In this document: one piece after another, positions 36,789-46,509 of the stretch
How positions within the stretch are numbered: the first letter of the stretch is position 1
Layout: every line of letters begins with the position of its first letter
Source of the DNA: Methylococcales bacterium
GTDB taxonomy: Bacteria > Pseudomonadota > Gammaproteobacteria > Methylococcales > Methylomonadaceae
Assembly: GCA_030949405.1 (NCBI GenBank)
Contig: JAUZSN010000002.1
Coordinates: 1,846,553-1,910,552 of the forward strand
Direction of reading: 5' to 3'
DNA: 64,000 nt
The notes under the pieces: model-generated
Database searches by the model: none
Seen by the model: only the letters and a program-made list of their open reading frames with translations
What the model was told of the DNA's origin: nothing
Program-made: the position numbers and the translations under genes

Positions 36789-37024
36789 CCATTGCACCAG
36801 CATTATAAAGACCTAGTGCCATTTGCTCGTGATAAATTCCAGTGGCTTCCATGATAAAATGAAGCTCATTTATTTTCATTTCTGTATTCTTTAGTGACCA
36901 TTCTATGAGTTCAATACAACCCGCTTTGGTATTCGGAAAGACTTTAAATTTTAGTTTTTCAGACTCTCTAAGCCACGCACAGTCTATCTTCGCTTTACTA
37001 ATATCTATACCTAATTGTGTTCAT
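36760..37024 (-). pseudogene. IS110-type transposase N-terminal fragment
   Basis: From ATG at 37024 it reads MNTI, then, after one extra base, GIDISKAKIDCAWLRESEKL. It continues to IMEATGIYHEQMALGLYNAG, which are the DEDD-type catalytic Asp and MEATGxY Glu motifs of IS110 transposases. It ends at TAA (36760-36762) after about 85 residues, where the repeat sequence begins. The remaining two thirds are absent. Confidence 0.78.
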
Positions 37025-37297
37025 TTCTTGTATACTCCCCTTGTTCATTCAGTCTCATTCCGCATTGGAAGGACTTGGATACCATTCAGTTTTAAGAAAA
37101 ATAGCGCATGGGTTTTATCTACGTCACAGACTTTCATCTAAGGATGGGTACAAACTCTAATCATGCACTTCGATACAATGCCAGCTAAGCAATATATCAT
37201 GGTTTGGAGAGATACAAGGATGAGTAGAGTGTAATGAGCGATAGCGAAATGGAACGAAACCCATCATTTTATGCTGTGAGGGGGCAGTCGGGTTACC
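37025..37297. other. Non-coding IS-flank sequence
   Basis: This stretch lies between the IS110 fragment start and the xdhC remnant. It contains the phrase GCGATAGCGAAATGGAACGA followed by AACCCATCA (about 37236-37267), a type of sequence often found as dispersed repeats. No gene is seen. Confidence 0.4.
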
Positions 37298-37702
37298 TTG
37301 TCACATACTGTTTATATTGTGGTGTTAGATGAGCGTGCTGATCTTCACACCTTTAAAAATAATCATGATGCGGATAAAAAGATAACCTGTTCTTATCATG
37401 ATGTTCATACCCATATTTTAGAAAAATCACGAAATTATGTCGTCATTGTGACCCCAAATCATCGTACAGATGAGATTGTTTTAAAGCAACTGCTTGAAAA
37501 AAAACTATCGTATTTAGGATTGATGGGAAGTCCTGCGAAAATTAAACGAATTTTTACGACGCTTAAACAAGCAGGTATTTCGCCTGAAAAATTATCTCAG
37601 CTTCAAATTCCTATTGGTTTACCGATAAGAAGTCACACCCCTACTGAAATTGCCATTAGCATTGCGGCAGAAATAATATTATTTAAAAATAAAGTGAATT
37701 AA
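37298..37702 (+). pseudogene. XdhC/CoxI C-terminal domain, 5' truncated
   Basis: The frame opens near VYIVVLDERADLHTF, the second strand of the XdhC Rossmann fold. It continues through VVIVTPNHRTDEIVLKQLL, YLGLMGSPAKIKRIFTTLK and the ending PIRSHTPTEIAISIAAEIIL, all typical of XdhC. The N-terminal domain and the GAGH nucleotide loop are missing. XdhC inserts sulphurated molybdenum cofactor into xanthine-dehydrogenase-type enzymes, which matches the broken [2Fe-2S] gene on the other side of the insertion. Confidence 0.82.
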
Positions 37703-37720
37703 ATAATTGGAAATAAAATA

Positions 37721-37862
37721 GCGTTCGAGACTGTGAAAGTATTAAAAATCTGGAGTCCAAAACATGTTTTGGACTCCATGCGTCATAATTAAATCAATGT
37801 GTTATAAAAAAATAAACTCACATTTTTCTGTATATCATGAATGCTTTCACAGCCTAGTTCGC
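37721..37862. repeat. MITE-like element with central palindrome
   Basis: The outer ends GCGTTCGAGACTGTGAAAGT and, on the other strand, GCGAACTAGGCTGTGAAAGC form an imperfect terminal inverted repeat. In the middle (37751-37778) a perfect 28-bp palindrome begins TGGAGTCCAAAACA. There is no coding capacity. The element lies upstream of rnfG. Confidence 0.65.
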
Positions 37863-38025
37863 TATTCTTGGGGGAGGGACTGAACATCAAAATGATTGAA
37901 CTTCGACTTAAATTACAAATCGAAAAACAATTGAGAGCTGGTAAAAAACAAAAACAACCTTAACGTTACCCAGATTTTTATTTTTTGAGGAATGTATGTA
38001 TACGATCAGGATTAAGGAATAATAG

Positions 38026-38709
38026 ATGAGTGAATCCTCGGAACAACAACCGCAATTTCCTAAAAGCACCACACTCATTAGTACCCTAGGGATCATTGCG
38101 ATGATAGCGGGATTATTAGTGGTGGTGGTTTATGAATATACCCAACCTATTATTGCTGAAAATCAGCGTGTTGCCACGGAAAATGCTATTTTTAAGGTTC
38201 TACCAACAGCAAAAACACGTCTGACTTTTTTGGTAGACAATAATAGCCTGAAACAAGTGGATGATAAAGCCACAGGGGAATTACTTTATGCAGGCTATGA
38301 TAGTCATAAACAACTGGTAGGGATCGCACTAAATGCAGCCGCACAAGGGTATCAAGATGTGGTTAAATTACTTTATAGTTACCAGCCAGAAACAGGCTGT
38401 ATTACCGCTTATGATGTGTTAAAAAGTACAGAAACACCAGGATTTGGGACAAAAATTACCACAGATGAGGATTTTTTAGCGAATTTTAATTGTTTACAAG
38501 CCGCAGTTAATGAGGCGCAAACAGGACTTGAAAATAGCATAAAAACCGTACGCCATGGCACTAAAAAACACCCTTTTGAAATTGATGCGATTTCAGGCTC
38601 AACGATTACCTCAAATGCCGTGGGTCGAATGCTTAATCAAAGTGGGCAACGACTACATCCCTTAGTTGAAAAAAATTTAATTCTTCTAAAACACCCTAAA
38701 CACCCTTAA
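38026..38709 (+). CDS. rsxG: Electron transport complex subunit RnfG/RsxG
   Basis: It is 227 residues long with one membrane helix (about 20-42) and a periplasmic FMN-binding domain (about 85-205). The usual flavinylation motif appears as AISGSTITSNAV (about 190-201), where the Thr carries covalent FMN. The TPGFGTKI stretch is family-typical. It is followed 12 bp later by rsxE, the standard order G-E. Genes A to D do not precede it here; upstream lies the MITE-like element and the broken xdhC. Confidence 0.93.
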   Translation: MSESSEQQPQFPKSTTLISTLGIIAMIAGLLVVVVYEYTQPIIAENQRVATENAIFKVLPTAKTRLTFLVDNNSLKQVDDKATGELLYAGYDSHKQLVGIALNAAAQGYQDVVKLLYSYQPETGCITAYDVLKSTETPGFGTKITTDEDFLANFNCLQAAVNEAQTGLENSIKTVRHGTKKHPFEIDAISGSTITSNAVGRMLNQSGQRLHPLVEKNLILLKHPKHP

Positions 38710-38721
38710 CGAGACTCTTTT

Positions 38722-39393
38722 ATGTCGGCATTGGAAAAAGCAGAAACCCCTTTAACTATGGATGTCTTTACCGCAGGTTTGTGGAAAGAAAACCCTGTAT
38801 TTGTGATGATGTTAGGGTTATGTCCTACGTTGGCCGTCACTAATACCCTAGAAAACTCATTGGGTATGAGTGTTGCCACCCTTTTTGTTTTGGTCGGCTC
38901 GAATGCCTTAGTGTCCGCCTTACGAAATTTTATACCGAAACAAATTCGTATCATTGCTTATATTATTATTATTGCTACGTTTGTAACCGTCGTTGATTAT
39001 TTAATTCAAGCGGTTAGTTTAGATTTGCATAATAAATTGGGGGCCTTTATACAATTAATTGTGGTGAATTGTCTCATTTTAGGGCGCGCAGAAGCGTATG
39101 CGTCTAAAAATGGATTTACAAAGTCAGTGGTTAGTGCGTTAGGAATGGGCTTAGGATTTACATTAGCCTTAATGGCGTTAGGCGGTGTTCGAGAATTATT
39201 AGGCGCGGGACAGCTTTTGGGTTATCAAGTGTTTAGTCTTAATTTTGAACCGTGGGTGGTGATGATTTTACCACCAGGGGGGTTTATTGTTCTGGGATCG
39301 TGGTTACTTTTATTTAATTATCTACAGCAACGAAAAATAGATCAGTTGACGCTTACGAATGAAGCAAGCCATTGTTCCATTCATTCTAATTAA
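38722..39393 (+). CDS. rsxE: Electron transport complex subunit RnfE/RsxE
   Basis: It is 223 residues long with six membrane helices. It has the signature LWKENPVFVMMLGLCPTLAV at the start and VNCLILGRAEAYASKNG in the centre. RnfE is a core membrane subunit of the Na+- or H+-pumping ferredoxin:NAD oxidoreductase. It is the end of a two-gene unit closed by a strong terminator. Confidence 0.95.
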   Translation: MSALEKAETPLTMDVFTAGLWKENPVFVMMLGLCPTLAVTNTLENSLGMSVATLFVLVGSNALVSALRNFIPKQIRIIAYIIIIATFVTVVDYLIQAVSLDLHNKLGAFIQLIVVNCLILGRAEAYASKNGFTKSVVSALGMGLGFTLALMALGGVRELLGAGQLLGYQVFSLNFEPWVVMILPPGGFIVLGSWLLLFNYLQQRKIDQLTLTNEASHCSIHSN

Positions 39394-39398
39394 TTTTA

Positions 39399-39431
39399 AA
39401 AACAGAGCGGTTGTATAGACCGCTCTGTTTT
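39399..39431. terminator. Bidirectional terminator
   Basis: AAAACAGAGCGGT at 39399-39411 pairs with ACCGCTCTGTTTT at 39419-39431 around a 7-nt loop. The A and T flanks let it work both ways, for rsxE rightward and the ASCH gene leftward. Confidence 0.85.
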
Positions 39432-39446
39432 AACAACTAAGAAAAC

Positions 39447-39773
39447 TTACGCTTTCTCGAAGCAATGTACCCAAACTAGATCATCTTCATTCCACGTCAT
39501 TCCTGCGTGCATATTTAAAATAATATTTTTATACATCGCCAAAGAAGGATAGCCTTCGGCTTGTGCATCTGCATCGGTCATATCCCCTAAGCGTTGGCGA
39601 TCTAAAGCCGTTACTTTAAACGTGACCCCCTCTAAGTCAAAAGTTTCATCAGGATAGGCATAAACGCCATCACGGCGTTGTTGGGTTTTACGACCCGCTA
39701 AAGTTGCTTCAACTAATTTAGGGTGTTTTACTAAATTGGCAATTTCACAGGTTTTTTCAGGATAATCAGTCAT
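39447..39773 (-). CDS. ASCH domain protein
   Basis: It is a 108-residue single-domain protein. The ASCH core is visible in VEATLAGRKTQQRRDGVYAY, TFKVTALDRQRLGDMTDADA and WNEDDLVWVHCFEKA. ASCH domains are PUA-like folds tied to RNA binding, and some hydrolyse modified nucleosides. The GRKTQ motif suggests the usual ligand-binding lysine. It lies 24 bp after gnd in the same direction. Confidence 0.85.
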   Translation of the reverse strand: MTDYPEKTCEIANLVKHPKLVEATLAGRKTQQRRDGVYAYPDETFDLEGVTFKVTALDRQRLGDMTDADAQAEGYPSLAMYKNIILNMHAGMTWNEDDLVWVHCFEKA

Positions 39774-39797
39774 TATTGATATAAGTGAGTTAAGTTA

Positions 39798-41243
39798 TTA
39801 AACGTTGTAAGTTGATGATGCGGTTTTGCCGCCGTGTCCTGTCCAGTCGGTATGAAAAAATTCACCTCTGGGTTTATCAAGACGTTCATAAGAATGCGCA
39901 CCGAAATAATCGCGTTGCGCTTGTAATAGGTTAGCGGGAAGTCGTTCGGTACGATAGCCATCATAATAGGCTAAAGCTGATGAAAAAACGGGGGTAGAAA
40001 TTCCCAGTTCAACCCCTAAAATAACCGCTTGTCGCCAACCGCTATCGGCTTGTTTCATCGCGGTTGAAAAATAATCCGCAAGGAGTAAGTTATCTAACTC
40101 AGGATTTGTATCATAAGCGTCTTTAATATCATTTAAAAATTGGCTACGAATGATACAGCCTCCTCGCCACATCAGTGCGATTTCACCATAATTAAGTGAC
40201 CATTGGTATTCATTAGCCGCTTCTTTAATTAATCGAAAGCCTTGAGCGTAAGAAATGATTTTTGCCGCATATAACGCATCCCCAATGGCTTGAATCATCG
40301 CTAATTTATCCCCTGAAAAATGACGTTTTTCTTTAGGAAGCGCGGCTGCTGCAATGACACGTTCTGATTTTTGGGCGGATAAACAGCGTGCAAACACGGA
40401 TTCAGCAATTAAGGTTAACGGCATTCCTAAATCAAGTGCATTAATTGCTGTCCATTTCCCTGTCCCTTTTTGACCTGCGGTATCAAGAATTTTTTCAACT
40501 AAGGGGCTACCATCTTCATCTTTGTAAGCTAAAATATTAGCGGTAATTTCAATTAAATAAGAGCTAAGTTGACCTTGATTCCATTCAGCGAAAATGGCTT
40601 GAACTTCATCATTCGTTAAGCCTAAACCTTCCGTTAATAACTGATAGGCTTCACAAATGAGCTGCATATCCCCATATTCAATCCCATTATGAACCATTTT
40701 GACATAATGTCCTGCGCCTTGATCACCCACCCATTGACAGCACGGCTGGTCATCAACTTTTGCTGAAATAGCTTGAAAAATAGGTTTAACAGCCTCCCAT
40801 GCCGCAGGGTTTCCACCAGGCATAATAGACGGTCCAAAGCGCGCGCCTTCCTCACCCCCTGAAACCCCTGTGCCGATAAATAATAAATCGTGTTTTTTAA
40901 GCATTTCTGTACGGCGATTGCTATCGGTATACAATGAATTACCGCCATCAATAATGATGTCACCGGCTGAGAGTAAAGGAATTAACTGGTCAATATAATG
41001 ATCGACAACTTCCCCCGCTTTTACCATCAACATCACTTTGCGCGGTGTGTCCAGTTGCTCAACTAGGGACACAAGGTTTTCAGCCCCAGTAACTTGCGTA
41101 TCTTTAGCCCCTTCTTGTAAAAAATCTTCGGTTTTACGATGGGTACGATTATGAACCACGACTTTAAAACCATGGTCATTCATATTAAGGACAAGATTTT
41201 GTCCCATGACGGCTAATCCGATTAAACCTATATCTGCTTTCAT
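39798..41243 (-). CDS. gnd: 6-phosphogluconate dehydrogenase, decarboxylating
   Basis: It is 481 residues long, the dimeric long form. The Rossmann start [26 protein letters not shown]-type [11 protein letters not shown], the catalytic [20 protein letters not shown] with Lys and Asn, and the C-terminal [20 protein letters not shown] tail are intact. In methanotrophs of the RuMP type this enzyme can run a dissimilatory hexulose phosphate cycle that oxidises formaldehyde, besides supplying NADPH. Confidence 0.97.
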   Translation of the reverse strand: MKADIGLIGLAVMGQNLVLNMNDHGFKVVVHNRTHRKTEDFLQEGAKDTQVTGAENLVSLVEQLDTPRKVMLMVKAGEVVDHYIDQLIPLLSAGDIIIDGGNSLYTDSNRRTEMLKKHDLLFIGTGVSGGEEGARFGPSIMPGGNPAAWEAVKPIFQAISAKVDDQPCCQWVGDQGAGHYVKMVHNGIEYGDMQLICEAYQLLTEGLGLTNDEVQAIFAEWNQGQLSSYLIEITANILAYKDEDGSPLVEKILDTAGQKGTGKWTAINALDLGMPLTLIAESVFARCLSAQKSERVIAAAALPKEKRHFSGDKLAMIQAIGDALYAAKIISYAQGFRLIKEAANEYQWSLNYGEIALMWRGGCIIRSQFLNDIKDAYDTNPELDNLLLADYFSTAMKQADSGWRQAVILGVELGISTPVFSSALAYYDGYRTERLPANLLQAQRDYFGAHSYERLDKPRGEFFHTDWTGHGGKTASSTYNV

Positions 41244-41318
41244 GTATTCTCTTTGATTAAGACTAAAATTGTAAGGGGGAATGTTATTTTTGTAGTGATT
41301 TGAGATGAGTAAGTTCGG

Positions 41319-42116
41319 CTAAAAGTTTTTTTCACGTTGGATAGTGGCTTTTTTTTCTTCTACGGCCTGTTTCAACGTGGATCGGGCTTTTAATTTAGCC
41401 TCACGTTCTTGCTCGAACATAAATTGATTACTACGTTGTATGCGTAAATATTCTTGTCGTGCTTGATAACGGTCATATTCACGCTCTTTTTCAGAAAAAA
41501 TACTTAGCGTATTCATGGCTTGTCTCATTTTATCGGTTTGCATCCAGTTAGGGAGTGATGGGTCATCCAGTTGGCTGCCTTCTTTAAAAAATTTTAACCA
41601 GCGATGATCATTTTGTTTGACATCGACAACATTAAATTTATTCAATTCCAATAACCCAATACCGCCATGTTTATTTAAAGCCTGTCCATTTTGATCGCGA
41701 AGTTGATAATTATGGGCATAGTGGCTATCATTTTGAAGTAAGTTTTCTGCAAATAGCCAAATAGAATAGGTCGGTTTTAAGGTGCTGTAATGCTCGCCTT
41801 GCGTAAGCTGATTACTATAAATATCAGCCCAATTATAAATCATGCGTTGAGGTAAGTAGTTGAAACAGTTGAGCTGAATTTCAATTTGATAAAGGTGACC
41901 AAAATCATCACTTGCTTTGACATCAACGATACTTAATTTATCATTAATAAATTCTTTATCATTGTAAGGGTTTAAAATCTCAACGCTTTTTATGGGATAT
42001 TCAAATTCTTGTTTTAAAATGGCATTTAAAAAATGAATTAATAAATTACTATTTGCAGTTGTACCTAATATTGCTTTGAAAACACAATCTATTTTGGGAT
42101 CTATACGATGCTTCAT
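41319..42116 (-). CDS. Rpn family (PD-(D/E)XK) nuclease/transposase-like protein
   Basis: It is 265 residues long, opening RIDPKIDCVFKAILGTTANS. The nuclease core VDVKASDDFGHLYQIEIQL (about 64-82) supplies the Asp and the Glu-x-Gln pair, as in RpnA-type recombination-promoting nucleases. The C-terminus is a charged helix. These genes are common in multi-copy in gammaproteobacteria and cyanobacteria, and it is not evidently linked to its neighbours. Confidence 0.9.
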   Translation of the reverse strand: MKHRIDPKIDCVFKAILGTTANSNLLIHFLNAILKQEFEYPIKSVEILNPYNDKEFINDKLSIVDVKASDDFGHLYQIEIQLNCFNYLPQRMIYNWADIYSNQLTQGEHYSTLKPTYSIWLFAENLLQNDSHYAHNYQLRDQNGQALNKHGGIGLLELNKFNVVDVKQNDHRWLKFFKEGSQLDDPSLPNWMQTDKMRQAMNTLSIFSEKEREYDRYQARQEYLRIQRSNQFMFEQEREAKLKARSTLKQAVEEKKATIQREKNF

Positions 42117-42179
42117 GAGAGAAGTATAAAGCTAAAAAAAGGGTTTGTCAGTAAGGTATTTATCTAAACGATTATAAAT

Positions 42180-42977
42180 TTATGCAAAAATCATTTTTAA
42201 AGCCATAATAAAAAGCATTATTGAAAAGTAGCGTTTTAATTTTACGGCGGGTAATTGGGTGGCTAATTTTGCCCCCAAAGGAGCGGTTAAAATACTGCAC
42301 AAAACAATGCCGAAAAAAGCGGGTAAATAAATATAACCTAAGCTCCATTCAGGAAGGTTAGGTTGTTGTAAGCCTAAAAAAATATAACTAAGCGTGGCCG
42401 CCAAGGCAATCGGTAAGCCACAGGCACTTGAAATAGCGACCGCATTTTTGATGGGAACCTGACAGGCGACTAAATAAGGCACGGTTAATGAGCCTCCACC
42501 AATCCCTAAGATAGACGATAAAAAGCCAATGCCTCCACTGGCAATATAATCTAGCGATTTTTTTTGCTTAACAATTTCGGTTGCTTTTGACGACGTTTTA
42601 AACGCCATTTTTAAGGCGGTATAGCTTAGGTAAGCAATAAAAATAAAGCGTAAGTCATCACCACTTATTTTATGGGCGATGACCGCGCCGATTATGGCCC
42701 CTATAATAATTCCAGGGGTTAATCGGGCGACTTTAGACCATAAAACATTCCCTTGTCGATGATGGGCTAAAACGGATGAACTGGCTGTAAAAACGATGGT
42801 TGCTAATGAGGTAGCAATGGCGAACAGCATTTGTTGTTCTATTGGGATGATCGCTTGCATCGAAAATAACATCATTAATATAGGAACAATAACGAGTCCC
42901 CCACCGATTCCAAATAAACCGGCTAATACCCCTGATAATGCCCCTAATAATAAACTGATACTGAAAATTTCCCACAT
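42180..42977 (-). CDS. TauE/SafE family membrane transporter
   Basis: It is 265 residues long with about eight helices in two repeats. Each repeat has a glycine-rich turn, LAGLFGIGGGLVIVPILMML near the start and FLSSILGIGGGSLTVPYLVA in the middle. Family members export sulphite, sulphoacetate or related organic anions. The substrate is not readable. It sits between mdh and the Rpn gene as a single gene. Confidence 0.92.
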   Translation of the reverse strand: MWEIFSISLLLGALSGVLAGLFGIGGGLVIVPILMMLFSMQAIIPIEQQMLFAIATSLATIVFTASSSVLAHHRQGNVLWSKVARLTPGIIIGAIIGAVIAHKISGDDLRFIFIAYLSYTALKMAFKTSSKATEIVKQKKSLDYIASGGIGFLSSILGIGGGSLTVPYLVACQVPIKNAVAISSACGLPIALAATLSYIFLGLQQPNLPEWSLGYIYLPAFFGIVLCSILTAPLGAKLATQLPAVKLKRYFSIMLFIMALKMIFA

Positions 42978-43035
42978 TGATTTTCTCGGTTTTTTAAAGC
43001 ATTTTAAAAGGTAATTAGTCGGTTTTTATTTTAGA

Positions 43036-44013
43036 TTATAATAAATGCTTAATCGCTTCTTTTTCCTCGTGTAATTCTTTTTCGGTTAAACGCATTTTTT
43101 CCAAACTAAAGGGGCTAATATCAAGTCCTTGAACAATACTAATTTCACCCTGATTAACCGTGATGGGAAATGAGTAAACTAAGCCCTTTTCAATGCCGTA
43201 ACTTCCATCTGAGAATAGGGCCATACTAACCCAATCACCTTCGGGTGTGTCTAATGCCCATAACCGCATTTGTTTGATGGCGGCTGTGGCGGCCGATGCC
43301 GCACTTGATTGGCCTCGCGCTTTAATAACGGCTGCGCCTCGTGTTTGTACGCATGGAATCATCTCATTAATAAACCATTTTTTTTCAACTAAAGACAGGG
43401 CATCTTGCCCTTTAATTTTAGCGTGGTGAATATCGGGATATTGGGTATTGGAATGATTTCCCCAAATAATAACATTTTTAATATCGGTTGTTTTTACCCC
43501 GCTTTTTTCGGCTAATTGGGCAATGGTCCGATTATGGTCAAGCATCGTCATGGCTGTAAAATTTTCAGGCTTTAGGTCGGGCGCATTATGAATAGCAATT
43601 AAAGCATTGGTATTCGCGGGGTTCCCTGTCACCAAAACTTTAACATTTCGACTGGCCACCTCATTTAACGCACGTCCCTGTGTTGAAAAAATCTCAGCAT
43701 TACATTGTAATAAGTCTTTACGCTCCATACCAGGACCTCTAGGACGCGCCCCCACTAAAAAAGCATAATCAACATTATTAAAGGCAACTTGAGGATCATC
43801 GGTTATTATGATCTTATTTAACAAGGGATAAGCACAGTCATTAAGCTCCATGACGACACCTTCTAATGCAGGTAGGGCCGGTGAAATTTCTAATAAATGC
43901 AAATTAATAGGCTGATCGTTGCCTAAAAGCTCTCCTGAGGCTAAACGAAATAATAAAGAGTAACTAATTTGTCCTGCTGCGCCTGTTACAGCAATATCAA
44001 TAGGCGTTTTCAT
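43036..44013 (-). CDS. mdh: Malate dehydrogenase
   Basis: It is a 325-residue, NAD-type MDH of the cytosolic-like class. It opens [20 protein letters not shown] and has [20 protein letters not shown]. The NP(A)NTN substrate region is [12 protein letters not shown], and the catalytic His lies in [13 protein letters not shown]. It serves the TCA cycle and, in methylotrophs, the serine-pathway branch. It is divergent from the mtdB-glyA pair across a 241-bp region. Confidence 0.97.
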   Translation of the reverse strand: MKTPIDIAVTGAAGQISYSLLFRLASGELLGNDQPINLHLLEISPALPALEGVVMELNDCAYPLLNKIIITDDPQVAFNNVDYAFLVGARPRGPGMERKDLLQCNAEIFSTQGRALNEVASRNVKVLVTGNPANTNALIAIHNAPDLKPENFTAMTMLDHNRTIAQLAEKSGVKTTDIKNVIIWGNHSNTQYPDIHHAKIKGQDALSLVEKKWFINEMIPCVQTRGAAVIKARGQSSAASAATAAIKQMRLWALDTPEGDWVSMALFSDGSYGIEKGLVYSFPITVNQGEISIVQGLDISPFSLEKMRLTEKELHEEKEAIKHLL

Positions 44014-44254
44014 GGTATTTTTCCTTTTAGTTAAGAGGGTATTTGGTAAGCCTGTTTATTTTAGTCAAGATTACTTAAAAATAGGCTTAATAGCTAGTTT
44101 CTTCTTTAAATCTAAGGGGTCATCGTGTTTAGTGATAAAAGTATGACGATTAAAATTTTTGTTATGATAAAATCGTAACTTTAAAATTATGCGTTACAAT
44201 GGCGCGATTTTAGCCTGCGTTTAGGAATTTACAGCAGATTAGACGGTTAATATT

Positions 44255-45112
44255 ATGAAAAAATTATTATTTCAATTTGATACGGATGCTTATCCCTCTG
44301 TTTTTGATACCGTTGTCGCTTATGATGGTGGTGCAGATCATGTGACAGCTTACGGTGGCTTAACCCCAGATAATGTCGCCCCCTTGATTGATGGTGCAAT
44401 TTTTACACGCGCCCCGAAAGATAAAAAAAATACCGCTATTTTTGTTGGAGGCAGTGATATATTGGCAGGAGAAACCCTGCTTAACGCCATTCAACAGCAT
44501 TTTTTCTTAGGCTTTCAAGTGTCGGTCATGTTGGATTGCAATGGATGTAATACGACGGCGGCAGCGGGGGTTGCAAAATTAGCAACATTGGGGCCTGTGG
44601 CGGGTAAAAAAGCCGTTATTTTAGCGGGAACAGGGCCTGTGGGTCAAAGAGCGGCGGTGATGTTGGCAAAAGAAGGGGCGAAGGTCTCAATTACTTCGCG
44701 TAATCTATCTCAGGCCAAAGTAGCTTGCACAGCAATGAAACAACGATTTGGCGTTGAATTAACCCCTATTGAAGCCCGTGATTGTGACGCGCGTGGGGAT
44801 GTGATCGCCGATGCGGAAATTGTTTTTGCAACAGGAGCCTCAGGGATTGAGCTATTAAGACTTGAGCATTGGAAAAATAATGCAAATATTGAAATCATAG
44901 CGGATGCAAATGCAACGCCCCCCTTGGGTATTGGCGGGACTGAAATGATGGATAAAGGGAGAGAACGGCATGGAAAAGTTATTTGGGGTGCTCTTGGTTT
45001 TGGTGCTTTAAAGCTTGCGTTACATCGTGCCTGTATTGCGAAATTATTTGAAGATAATAAACAAGTGCTTGATGCAGAATTGATTTTTAAATTAGCCAAA
45101 GAAATGGCTTAA
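44255..45112 (+). CDS. mtdB: NAD(P)-dependent methylenetetrahydromethanopterin dehydrogenase
   Basis: It is 285 residues long. The N-terminal pterin-binding half has YDGGADHVTAYGGLTPDNVA and the conserved MLDCNGCNTTAAAGVAK. The Rossmann half has LAGTGPVGQRAAVMLAKEGA and the C-terminal VIWGALGFGALKLALHRACI. This is the MtdA/MtdB family. MtdB oxidises methylene-H4MPT and MtdA can also use H4F, and separating the two needs a tree. The enzyme marks a methylotrophic C1 metabolism. It precedes glyA, which takes C1 units from methylene-H4F. Confidence 0.92.
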   Translation: MKKLLFQFDTDAYPSVFDTVVAYDGGADHVTAYGGLTPDNVAPLIDGAIFTRAPKDKKNTAIFVGGSDILAGETLLNAIQQHFFLGFQVSVMLDCNGCNTTAAAGVAKLATLGPVAGKKAVILAGTGPVGQRAAVMLAKEGAKVSITSRNLSQAKVACTAMKQRFGVELTPIEARDCDARGDVIADAEIVFATGASGIELLRLEHWKNNANIEIIADANATPPLGIGGTEMMDKGRERHGKVIWGALGFGALKLALHRACIAKLFEDNKQVLDAELIFKLAKEMA

Positions 45113-45216
45113 TACAACCGTATTTTTCAGACGGAGGGCAACGGGTAGAAATGTTGCTGACCTTCAAATAGTCCTTATTCAACCTTAAACTATCAGCGCT
45201 TCATTAGGAGAAATAA

Positions 45217-46470
45217 ATGTTTAAAAAATCCATGTCCATTGCAGGTTTCGATGATGATCTTTTTCAAGCAATAGAAGAAGAGCATCAACGTCAAGAAGAC
45301 CACATTGAGCTTATTGCTTCTGAAAACTACGCAAGTCCTAGGGTTTTAGAAGCGCAAGGCTCACAATTAACAAATAAGTATGCCGAAGGTTATCCGGGTA
45401 AACGTTATTATGGTGGCTGTGAGTTTGTTGATAAGGTTGAGCAACTTGCGATTGATCGTGCGAAAGAATTATTTGGTGCGGATTATGCGAATGTTCAGCC
45501 GCACTCAGGTTCTCAAGCCAATATGGCCGTTTTTATGGCATTAATTGAACCAGGTGATACTATTTTAGGGTTGAGTCTTGCGGATGGCGGGCATTTAACA
45601 CACGGTGCGCGCCCTAATTTTTCAGGGAAAATTTATAATTCCATTCAATATGGACTCAATGCGGAAACGGGTGATATTGATTATGAACAAGTTGAAGCTT
45701 TAGCCTTAGAACATAAACCTAAATTAATTGTTGCTGGTTTTTCCGCTTATTCGCGTACGTGGGATTGGCAACGTTTTCGGGAGATTGCCGATAAAGTAGG
45801 CGCGTATTTATTTGTTGATATGGCGCATGTGGCAGGCTTAGTGGCAGCGGGACTTTATCCTAACCCTGTTCCCATTGCCGATGTCGTGACCAGTACAACC
45901 CATAAATCGTTAAGAGGCCCGCGTGGAGGATTGATTTTATGTAAAAGTAATCCAAAGCTTGAGAAAAAATTTAATTCTAATATTTTCCCAGGGATTCAAG
46001 GGGGGCCGCTAATGCATGTAATTGCGGCAAAAGCGGTGGCGTTTAAAGAAGCCTTAGAGCCTGAATTTAAATTGTATCAGCAACAAGTGATTAAAAATGC
46101 GCAAGCGATGGCAGAAGTTTTTATTCAACGGGGATTTGATGTGGTCTCAGGCGGAACCGACAATCACCTGATGCTTGTTTCGTTGATTGAAAAAGGCATT
46201 ACAGGAAAAGCGGCGGATGCGGCTTTAAATGAGGCACGTATTACGGTCAATAAAAATGCCGTCCCTAATGACCCGCAGTCTCCTTTTGTCACAAGTGGTA
46301 TTCGTGTTGGAACGCCTGCCCCGACTTCACGTGGATTTAAAGAAGCTCAAATGACAGAAATTGCTAATTTAATGTGTGATGTGATGGAAAACATTGGCGA
46401 TGATGCGATTATTTCAGCCGTTCGTGAAAAAGTCAGCGTTTTATGTTCACGCTTTCCTGTTTATAGTTAA
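45217..46470 (+). CDS. glyA: Serine hydroxymethyltransferase
   Basis: It is a 417-residue PLP enzyme interconverting serine and glycine with methylene-H4F. The PLP lysine is in [19 protein letters not shown]. The opening [20 protein letters not shown] and [15 protein letters not shown] are canonical. A TAGGAGA ribosome site precedes the ATG. It lies 104 bp after mtdB, and its placement fits the C1 and serine branch of a methylotroph. Confidence 0.98.
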   Translation: MFKKSMSIAGFDDDLFQAIEEEHQRQEDHIELIASENYASPRVLEAQGSQLTNKYAEGYPGKRYYGGCEFVDKVEQLAIDRAKELFGADYANVQPHSGSQANMAVFMALIEPGDTILGLSLADGGHLTHGARPNFSGKIYNSIQYGLNAETGDIDYEQVEALALEHKPKLIVAGFSAYSRTWDWQRFREIADKVGAYLFVDMAHVAGLVAAGLYPNPVPIADVVTSTTHKSLRGPRGGLILCKSNPKLEKKFNSNIFPGIQGGPLMHVIAAKAVAFKEALEPEFKLYQQQVIKNAQAMAEVFIQRGFDVVSGGTDNHLMLVSLIEKGITGKAADAALNEARITVNKNAVPNDPQSPFVTSGIRVGTPAPTSRGFKEAQMTEIANLMCDVMENIGDDAIISAVREKVSVLCSRFPVYS

Positions 46471-46475
46471 AGAAT

Positions 46476-46503
46476 AAAAAAGAGCCGTTGGAAAACGGCT
46501 CTT
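46476..46503 (-). terminator. Rho-independent terminator (leftward best)
   Basis: AAGAGCCGTT at 46480-46489 pairs with AACGGCTCTT at 46494-46503 around GGAA. On the minus strand the stem runs into a T-rich tract, so it best fits the end of a rightward-facing glyA only weakly. It more likely protects glyA from, or shares with, the opposing rnfH operon. Confidence 0.6.
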
Positions 46504-46509
46504 CGATAC

